Assembly: GCA_003511825.1 (NCBI GenBank)
Contig: DOIU01000172.1
Location: 1,266-7,897, forward strand
Direction of reading: 5' to 3'
From: Gammaproteobacteria bacterium
GTDB taxonomy: Bacteria > Pseudomonadota > Gammaproteobacteria > Granulosicoccales > Granulosicoccaceae
DNA: 6,632 nt
Under the pieces are notes generated by a model that saw only the letters and a program-made list of their open reading frames with translations, ran no database searches and had not been told where the DNA came from. Positions 1 through 4,465 of this stretch are shown piece by piece. The number at the start of each line of letters is the position of its first letter. Position 1 is the first letter of the stretch. A program made the translations under genes and the position numbers.

Positions 1-2480
1 AAGCTTCCCAATGGGGGTCGGGCATCAACGGCTTTAATCAGCGAGGGGCATTTCATCGCTGTGATCAGGTGGTTGAAAAACCGCTGCTTGTTGCTTTCAA
101 AGGCGGATCGCGCGGCGGATTTTGCTCGTGGGTTCAGTGTCCCTTGTTCACTGGAGATGCCTGTGGCCTCCAGCGCCTTTTCCAGATTGTTGTGAATGAC
201 CTGAAACGCCTCTGCGTAGCTGTCATAGATATCAATCTGGGCTGGGTTCAGCTCATGCACCAGCATGTCGTATTCCACCCCGGCGTAGGACAATGAGCGC
301 GCCAGATAGAGCCCGAGGGCTTTGAGATCGCGCGAGATCATTTCCATCGCGGCAATGCCACCTTGCTCCATTGCCGAGACAAAAGCGGCGCGGCTGGCGA
401 AGGGGAAATCGCCAGTGCCCCACAGCCCAAGACGCGAAGCGTAAGCGAGATTGCCAACTTCGGTGGCGCCAGTGGCAGACACATAGAGAATGCGCGCATC
501 GGGCACTGCGTTTTGCAGCGCCAATCCGGCCAACCCCTGCTGCGAGGCTTTTTTGTCGCCGCGCGCGCCCTTGTCGCCACCTGCATTGGCCATGGCGTGA
601 CTTTCATCAAACGCAATCACCCCATCGAAATCAGCCCCGAGCCAATTGGTGACTTGGTCAAGGCGTGATATCTTATCACCGCGCTCGGCGGATCGCAGGG
701 TGGCGTAGGTGACAAACAGAATGCCCTCGGCAAGCCGGATGTCAGAGCCTTGGCGGAACTTGGACAGTGGCACGATATCACTCTCGCGTCCGCCAAGCGC
801 CATCCAGTCGCGCACAGCATCTTCTAACAGCTTGTCACTTTTGGAAACCCAGACCGCGCGTTTGCGACCACGCAGCCAATTATCAACGATGATGCCTGCA
901 ACCTGACGACCTTTACCGCATCCGGTGCCATCGCCGAGAAACCAACCCTTGCGCAGCTGAAAAGCATCGTCGTCACCTTCGGAGGCGGCAACAAGTTGCC
1001 CGGCGATTTCACCCTTCTTAAACCAGCCTTGCAGATACACGGCGTGGGCATCGCCCGCGTAGATGACGCTTTCCAGCTGCGGCGCGGACAACACGCCGTC
1101 GGCGATGTAATGCACGGGAAGAACGGGATGATATTTTGGCAAGGGCGGCGGCACTGAGGCCATTGCGGCAGATTGCACCAATGCGGTGGGATGCTCGGCT
1201 ACGCCGTCAATGACGAAGGATTGCAGCTCGTAATCCTCATAGACGACCTCCTGCAACACCCCAGTTGGCTCAGACCAGATTTTCGGCAGGTAATCCAGCG
1301 AGGCCACGTCCATGCTGTCGAACGGGTGCTTTGCGCGTTCAGCCGCGATGGCGCGAGTTTCCAGGCGGGCGGCATCGCGCAATGTCGCTAGCACTGATTT
1401 AGAGGCGGGCTTCAGAGGCACCGCACTTGGCGTGGTGGGGCAGGGGGGTGTATCATCGCGCCGCTTCGGGCAATGTGTGAGCACTACCGTCAGCAGATCA
1501 GCGGCTGTGTCGCACATGGGGTGAAACACATCGTCCAAACTCGGAGGCACGACGCGCAGTTCATCCGCGTGATGCTTGTCGATCACAGTTAGGCGCGTGT
1601 CGATGCTGGTGCCGTGACGGGCAAAGATCTTGCCCGCGATCGGGGCGGAGAACACCACCTCTGCCATCTCGGCAATGCGTTGAAACGTCGGCTGGAAGCT
1701 TTTGGTGGCGGGGCTGAAACTCTCGCCGGTAATCACCACCAGGCGGCCACCCGGAGCCAGCCGTACCAGCGCCGACAAGATATGTTGGCTGGTGGCGTCC
1801 TTAAAGCGGCCCGCGACATTGGGCGCGGCCGAGAATGGTGGGTTCATCAGGACCAGTGTTGGGATGATATCGCGATCCAGTCGATCATCAATCGAGGCGG
1901 CGTCATGGTTGGTGACGTCAACATCGGGAAACAGCTTGTCCAGTAGATCGCGGCGGGTGTTTGCCAGCTCGTTCAGGGTTAGTTCAGCGCCTGCAAACTG
2001 CGCAAACACCGCCAACATGCCAGTGCCGGCGGAGGGTTCCAGAACGAGGTCATCACTGCGAATGCCAGCGGCTTGCGCGACAATCGCGGCCAGCGGCAGC
2101 GGGGTGGAGAATTGTTGCAACCGAATGCTGTCCTCAGAACGCCGTGTGTGCGAGGGCGCAAGAGCTGCGAGGCGTTCGATCATCGTGAGAAACGCCTGCG
2201 GGGTGGCAGCCTGGCGCTGCATCAAGGCACCGTATCGTGACAGCATCATAATCTGGGCGGCTTCCGCTGCCTCGTATGCGTTCTTCCAGACCCAAGCGCC
2301 ATCGGTGTCGCGGGCCCCGAACGCCTCTTCCATCGCCGCGCGCAAGATTTTGGCGTTGATGGGCTTGCCTGCCTCGAACTGCGGGAACAGCAGTTTGGCG
2401 GCAGCCAGAAGGTTTCGAGCGGGATCTGTCGGAGGGGGTGCCGATGCCGCAGGCAAGGCGGATTTGTGGTGTGCGTTCAT
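1..2480 (-). CDS. Methyltransferase-strawberry notch helicase fusion protein, C-terminus cut by window edge
   Basis: An uninterrupted minus-strand frame gives 826 residues and is still open at base 1. Residues about 20-120 are an alpha-helical lead-in. Residues 145-156 carry a SAM-binding loop (LEPSAGTG), and 211-217 hold NPPF, the catalytic motif of adenine-N6-type methyltransferases. After a Pro-rich linker (about 340-365), the strawberry-notch superfamily 2 NTPase begins: Walker A GDGTGCGKGR at 516-525, Walker B box DESH at 625-628 and motif III SAT at 668-670. Known members, as I remember them, are about 1,400 residues, so over a third is missing, including the helicase C-domain. Such fusions occur in phages and conjugative elements and are often grouped with 'polyvalent' proteins thought to act on incoming DNA; the substrate is unknown. 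The start at 2480 is supported by GGAG seven bases upstream. The Walker A Cys (usually Ala or Thr in my recollection) is unusual. DNA modification and remodelling are inferred from domains only. Confidence 0.9.
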   Translation of the reverse strand, partial: MNAHHKSALPAASAPPPTDPARNLLAAAKLLFPQFEAGKPINAKILRAAMEEAFGARDTDGAWVWKNAYEAAEAAQIMMLSRYGALMQRQAATPQAFLTMIERLAALAPSHTRRSEDSIRLQQFSTPLPLAAIVAQAAGIRSDDLVLEPSAGTGMLAVFAQFAGAELTLNELANTRRDLLDKLFPDVDVTNHDAASIDDRLDRDIIPTLVLMNPPFSAAPNVAGRFKDATSQHILSALVRLAPGGRLVVITGESFSPATKSFQPTFQRIAEMAEVVFSAPIAGKIFARHGTSIDTRLTVIDKHHADELRVVPPSLDDVFHPMCDTAADLLTVVLTHCPKRRDDTPPCPTTPSAVPLKPASKSVLATLRDAARLETRAIAAERAKHPFDSMDVASLDYLPKIWSEPTGVLQEVVYEDYELQSFVIDGVAEHPTALVQSAAMASVPPPLPKYHPVLPVHYIADGVLSAPQLESVIYAGDAHAVYLQGWFKKGEIAGQLVAASEGDDDAFQLRKGWFLGDGTGCGKGRQVAGIIVDNWLRGRKRAVWVSKSDKLLEDAVRDWMALGGRESDIVPLSKFRQGSDIRLAEGILFVTYATLRSAERGDKISRLDQVTNWLGADFDGVIAFDESHAMANAGGDKGARGDKKASQQGLAGLALQNAVPDARILYVSATGATEVGNLAYASRLGLWGTGDFPFASRAAFVSAMEQGGIAAMEMISRDLKALGLYLARSLSYAGVEYDMLVHELNPAQIDIYDSYAEAFQVIHNNLEKALEATGISSEQGTLNPRAKSAARSAFESNKQRFFNHLITAMKCPSLIKAVDARPPLGS

Positions 2481-2487
2481 GAGAGGT

Positions 2488-2491
2488 CTCC
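2488..2491 (-). promoter_or_regulatory. Ribosome binding site of the methylase-helicase
   Basis: On the minus strand GGAG (in TGGAGA) lies 7 bases before the ATG at 2480, which fixes that start. The same CC(T/A)GGAGA context precedes the ATPase gene at 6119. Confidence 0.7.
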
Positions 2492-2533
2492 AGGTTAGGG
2501 GTTAGACCCAACGGTCGAGAACTCTCTCTCGCC

Positions 2534-2554
2534 CGGGAGGGGTCAACCCTCCCG
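2534..2554 (-). promoter_or_regulatory. Hairpin in leader copy 1
   Basis: Perfect inverted repeat: 2534-2541 (CGGGAGGG on the plus strand) pairs with 2547-2554 (CCCTCCCG), giving an 8-bp stem with a 5-base loop. An equivalent hairpin at 6175-6195 has a different loop and one mismatch. There is no U tract after it on the minus strand, so a simple intrinsic terminator is unlikely. Confidence 0.7.
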
Positions 2555-2625
2555 CCCTGCCTCTTGCTCTTTTTGGGGTTTTCTTCTGGCGGTGCCTTCG
2601 TTGAATGCCAGATCCTAGTAAGGAT

Positions 2626-2655
2626 TTGACAAATCATAGTTATTTGTAATATTAA
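2626..2655 (+). promoter_or_regulatory. Likely promoter of the HTH-Fic pair
   Basis: A consensus -35 TTGACA at 2626-2631 is followed after 18 bases by TATTAA (2650-2655), a 4-of-6 match to the -10 box. The -10 lies inside the first of three direct repeats, consistent with repression by the HTH protein encoded downstream. Transcription from here would give a leader of roughly 70 bases containing the other two repeats. The Alphaproteobacterial -10 consensus is loose, so the exact box is uncertain. A possible minus-strand -10, TATGAT (2633-2638), overlaps it and could serve the methylase-helicase. Confidence 0.5.
2629..2647. promoter_or_regulatory. Short inverted repeat between -35 and -10
   Basis: ACAAAT (2629-2634) and ATTTGT (2642-2647) form a perfect 6-bp dyad with a 7-base spacer, lying in the spacer of the proposed promoter. 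It could be an extra operator half-site pair, but arms this short also arise by chance in AT-rich DNA. Confidence 0.3.
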
Positions 2656-2731
2656 AGGGTAACAGCATCTCGAATAATGTAATAGTTAAGGGATGCATAT
2701 TATTGCAGTAATGTAATATTATAGGGTGACA
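2645..2731 (+). repeat. Three 20-bp direct repeats, probable operator of the HTH-Fic operon
   Basis: Copies lie at 2645-2664, 2678-2697 and 2712-2731, starting 33 and 34 bases apart, about three helical turns, so all three present nearly the same face of the DNA. The shared pattern is TGTAATAnnnwAGGGnnnCA. Copies 1 and 3 agree at 18 of 20 positions; copy 2 is more diverged. Copies 1 and 3 have TGT...ACA ends, weakly palindromic, as expected for an HTH dimer site. Copy 1 covers the likely -10, and copy 3 contains the AGGG Shine-Dalgarno 7 bases before the ATG at 2734. Autorepression by the HTH protein is the simplest reading. Replication iterons are less likely because no rep gene is adjacent. 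Confidence 0.65.
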
Positions 2732-2733
2732 AA

Positions 2734-3195
2734 ATGATTGTAGCAGACACAAAACGCAGACAGGCGGTAAGCACGATAAACGCCGCAGCTAAGGCGTCAG
2801 AAGGCATTCGTCAGCCTTTGGGAGGCTGGATTGCATTATTCCAATCGGCCCTTGGACTAAGTAGCACCCAACTTGCCGAAGATGTCAGCGTATCGCGAAA
2901 CAGCCTCCACAAATCCCTGGAGAACGAAAAGGCAGGCACAATTTCGCTGAACCAGCTGTCAAAAATTGCTGACGCCATGGGTGGTCGGGTAGTCTATGCG
3001 ATCGTGCCAAAACAAGGGGATGTCGAAGATATTGTGATGCAACAGGCCCGCAAAAAAGCGAAACGGATCATTATGCGGACCCGCTCTCATATGGCTCTTG
3101 AAGAACAGTCAGAAGGTTTACGTACGCAAGACGAAATGATTGAGGAACTTGCCACCCAAATGGCACGTGAACTAAAGCGCGGGTTTTGGTCTTGA
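2734..3195 (+). CDS. Mobile mystery protein A, HTH antitoxin/repressor partner of a Fic protein
   Basis: The 153-residue protein has an XRE-like helix-turn-helix at about residues 31-85, beginning GGW and continuing ALGLSSTQLAEDVSVSRNSL, then a GRVVYAIVP strand at 84-92. This arrangement is characteristic of the family called 'mobile mystery protein A', which is always paired with a Fic-domain protein and is common on plasmids and other mobile elements. The charged helical C-terminus (about 98-150) could contact the partner. AGGG at 2723-2726 serves as RBS for the ATG at 2734. Its stop overlaps the start of the Fic gene, implying coupled translation. By family and by analogy with other HTH-Fic pairs, it probably restrains the Fic protein and represses its own promoter through the three upstream repeats; neither role is shown by sequence alone. 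Confidence 0.88.
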   Translation: MIVADTKRRQAVSTINAAAKASEGIRQPLGGWIALFQSALGLSSTQLAEDVSVSRNSLHKSLENEKAGTISLNQLSKIADAMGGRVVYAIVPKQGDVEDIVMQQARKKAKRIIMRTRSHMALEEQSEGLRTQDEMIEELATQMARELKRGFWS

Positions 3196-3815
3196 GCATA
3201 GAACTGCACGAGCCCGAAGGTGCCACGCCACTCACCCCGGATGAATTGCGCGGTTTGAAAGCAACCCACATCACAAATCGAGGAGAACTCAATGAATTGG
3301 AGAGCGCCAACATCATTGATGGGCTGACATGGCTTGATCGCCGTCCAAAACGGTTCGACTTACTTACGGATCAGTCTGCCCGTGATATCCATGAACGCCT
3401 GTTTGGAGGGGTTTGGGCCTGGGCAGGCGATTACCGCCTTACCGAGAAGAATATCGGCGTGCCCGTTTGGGAAATTTTAACCGAGATGCGCACCTGCTTG
3501 GATGATGCAAGATATTGGCGTGAACACAAAACATATGATCCGTTGGAGGCGACCACCCGATTGCACCACCGGCTTGTCTGGGTTCACCCGTTTGCCAACG
3601 GCAATGGCCGGTGGGCTAGAATTATGGCCGACACATATCTCGCGAGTATCGATCAGGATGTATTTCTGGATTGGTCAGGGGGTGGCGACCTTCAAACCGA
3701 TAACACGCATCGCGCCAAATACATCGCTGCACTGCAATCGGCTGACCTGTTTGAATTTGAGCCTCTTACGGCGTTTGTCAGAGGAATTGCTCGAAATGGC
3801 GCAAACAGTTTGTGA
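3192..3815 (+). CDS. Mobile mystery protein B, Fic-domain protein (probable toxin)
   Basis: About 207 residues. The N-terminus (EGATPLTPDEL...THITNRGELNE) is a hallmark of 'mobile mystery protein B'. The flap region (WAWAGDYR...KNIG, about 75-90) precedes the Fic motif HPFANGNGRWAR at about 132-143, with catalytic His132. The residue that is Asp or Glu in canonical AMP-transferring Fic enzymes is Asn here (136), which I recall as usual in this family; the Trp after GNGR is usually His. Fic enzymes transfer AMP or other phosphate-containing groups to protein hydroxyls; target and donor are unknown here. No ATG or GTG start exists near the front. TTG at 3192 forms a TTGA overlap with the preceding stop; TTG at 3186 (two residues longer) is the alternative. 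No canonical S/TxxxE(G/N) inhibitory motif is evident, so control may rest with the HTH partner. Confidence 0.88.
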   Translation: MSIELHEPEGATPLTPDELRGLKATHITNRGELNELESANIIDGLTWLDRRPKRFDLLTDQSARDIHERLFGGVWAWAGDYRLTEKNIGVPVWEILTEMRTCLDDARYWREHKTYDPLEATTRLHHRLVWVHPFANGNGRWARIMADTYLASIDQDVFLDWSGGGDLQTDNTHRAKYIAALQSADLFEFEPLTAFVRGIARNGANSL

Positions 3816-3819
3816 CGAC

Positions 3820-3838
3820 CGCGGCTTTACCCGCCGCG
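3820..3838. other. Weak inverted repeat at the convergent gene ends
   Basis: CGCGGC (3820-3825) and GCCGCG (3833-3838) could form a 6-bp stem with a 7-base loop between the converging Fic and ParE-like genes, reaching into the end of the latter. It lacks a T tract on either strand, so it is at best a poor bidirectional terminator. Confidence 0.25.
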
Positions 3839-4126
3839 TAGCTGGCGTTTCATATCCATCGATTGGTGAAGGACACGGATCACAAAGAGGATCTCGTCAG
3901 AGACCTGATAAAAGGCGACGTGCCGCCCTGTTATCAATCGCCGAACGCCTTGAATAATGTCTGAGCAGTCAGCCCCCATACGGGGATTTGCGGTCAACCC
4001 ATTCAAGGCGCGATCAATGTCATCAAGGTAAGTATCGGCTTGATCAGCGCCCCAAGTCTCAAACGTCGTGCTCCAAATGTCGGTCAGATCAGCCTTAGCG
4101 GATTCGCTCAGTCTGATTTCAATCAT
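3827..4126 (-). CDS. parE: RelE/ParE-family toxin
   Basis: The 99-residue protein shows the ParE/RelE fold pattern: an N-terminal strand (IEIRLS), two long helices (AKADLTDIWSTTFETWGADQA and onward to about residue 44), the ANPRMG turn at 46-51, then GVRRLITGRHVAFYQV and ILFVIRVLHQSMDMKRQL. That ending (VLHQ-x-MD) is typical of ParE toxins, which poison DNA gyrase; some relatives cleave mRNA, so the target is not certain. I chose the ATG at 4126 because upstream residues in the open frame do not fit the family and because it overlaps the antitoxin gene by 8 bases, a usual coupling arrangement. No strong RBS precedes it. It converges with the Fic gene, 11 bases away. It appears intact. Confidence 0.9.
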   Translation of the reverse strand: MIEIRLSESAKADLTDIWSTTFETWGADQADTYLDDIDRALNGLTANPRMGADCSDIIQGVRRLITGRHVAFYQVSDEILFVIRVLHQSMDMKRQLRGG

Positions 4127-4370
4127 TTGTCGTGCCAAGCCGGACCCGTGCCGCTTTCTTAATTTCCGCCATATCCAGCGGACCCGCATCACCGGATTGC
4201 AGACCCTCCATCAAGGCCACGCGCAACCGCGCCCGCGCGCCTTCTTGCTCTTCCATCAATCGCAGCGAGGCACGGATCAACTCGCTGGTAGAGCCATAAC
4301 GGCCCTCTTTGAGCATCAGGCCGATGAAATCATCCCAATGCGGGCCAAGTGTGACGCTTGTTCCAGCCAT
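4119..4370 (-). CDS. parD: ParD-family antitoxin
   Basis: The 83-residue protein begins with a ribbon-helix-helix (SVTLGPHWDDFI...EGRYGSTSELIRASLRLMEEQE, residues 5-43), which dimerises and binds DNA. An acidic, probably flexible tail follows and would wrap the toxin. The sequence matches the CC2985/ParD type found next to ParE toxins. It is the first gene of a two-gene operon and overlaps the toxin start by 8 bases. An AGGAGG site 5 bases upstream of the ATG gives it strong translation, while the toxin has none, so antitoxin excess is built in. A 10-bp palindrome around its promoter is the likely autoregulatory operator. The module probably stabilises the element by post-segregational killing. 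Confidence 0.9.
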   Translation of the reverse strand: MAGTSVTLGPHWDDFIGLMLKEGRYGSTSELIRASLRLMEEQEGARARLRVALMEGLQSGDAGPLDMAEIKKAARVRLGTTND

Positions 4371-4375
4371 GTTTG

Positions 4376-4381
4376 CCTCCT
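4376..4381 (-). promoter_or_regulatory. Strong ribosome binding site of the ParD gene
   Basis: A perfect AGGAGG on the minus strand lies 5 bases before the ATG at 4370, confirming the antitoxin start. Confidence 0.85.
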
Positions 4382-4383
4382 AT

Positions 4384-4425
4384 AATACGCATAAATATGA
4401 TATATGCGTATTTGTAGAAATGCAA
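4384..4425 (-). promoter_or_regulatory. Promoter and palindromic operator of the parDE operon
   Basis: Arms AATACGCATA (4384-4393) and TATGCGTATT (4403-4412) form a perfect 10-bp inverted repeat with a 9-base spacer. On the minus strand the spacer contains TATCAT (4397-4402), a 5-of-6 match to the -10 box. Seventeen bases further upstream lies TTGCAT (4420-4425), a weak -35. Two ParD dimers binding the arms would cover the -10 completely, as expected for autorepression. Confidence 0.75.
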
Positions 4426-4439
4426 TGTCTATGTGATAC

Positions 4440-4465
4440 CAGAGTAGGACACGCATTCTACTCTG
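4440..4465. other. Inverted repeat spanning the ATPase stop codon
   Basis: CAGAGTAG (4440-4447) and CTACTCTG (4458-4465) form a perfect 8-bp stem with a 10-base loop. The stop codon of the ATPase gene (4458-4460) is inside one arm. No T tract follows on the minus strand, so it may be an mRNA 3'-end structure rather than an intrinsic terminator, or chance. Confidence 0.4.

Larger units (their letters stand above)
2488..2597 (-). repeat. Leader element copy 1, upstream of the methylase-helicase
   Basis: This is one of two related copies; the other is at 6129-6235, also directly upstream of a minus-strand gene. The best core, 2547-2570, matches 6188-6211 at 23 of 24 positions. Shared parts in minus-strand order are a GGCACCGCC block, a purine-rich AGAGGCAGGGCGGGAGGG run, a hairpin, a GAGAGAG tract, a GGGTyyAACC segment and the RBS. 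The core lies about 67 bases from the start codon here and 69 in the other copy, so spacing is kept. I see no convincing sigma-70 promoter inside it. It may be a structured 5' leader RNA, a promoter for a regulon of the element, or a single-strand-DNA promoter used on conjugative entry; the sequence does not decide between these. Confidence 0.75.

Noticed and set aside
1702..2505. 267-codon plus-strand open frame
   Set aside because: It lies opposite the methylase domain, has a Ser/Arg/Ala-rich composition typical of an antisense shadow and no domain; the minus-strand frame contains exact methyltransferase motifs.
2534..2580. Intrinsic terminator on the plus strand (hairpin followed by T-rich DNA)
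   Set aside because: The T run begins about 13 bases after the stem, no plus-strand gene ends here, and the same hairpin recurs upstream of another minus-strand gene, so a leader role is preferred.
2134..2637. 167-codon minus-strand open frame overlapping the methylase start
   Set aside because: It crosses the leader and then overlaps the methylase-helicase in another frame, with Arg/Pro-rich sequence. Only its first part is of interest, as a relic of an upstream gene end.
2645..2731. Short CRISPR array or plasmid iterons
   Set aside because: The units are imperfect, with spacers of only 13-14 bases; no cas or rep gene is adjacent, and the repeats overlap the promoter and RBS of a regulator gene, so an operator fits better.
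3502..3957. 151-codon plus-strand open frame
   Set aside because: It runs in another frame through the Fic motif region and opposite the ParE-like gene; both of those have clear family matches.
3827..4192. Longer, 121-residue ParE-like protein starting at 4192
   Set aside because: The first 22 residues are Arg-rich, overlap the antitoxin gene extensively and do not fit the family; the ATG at 4126 gives a normal length and the usual short overlap.
2600..4460. Transposon or insertion sequence carrying the toxin-antitoxin cassettes
   Set aside because: I found no transposase fragment, terminal inverted repeats or target duplication at either border.
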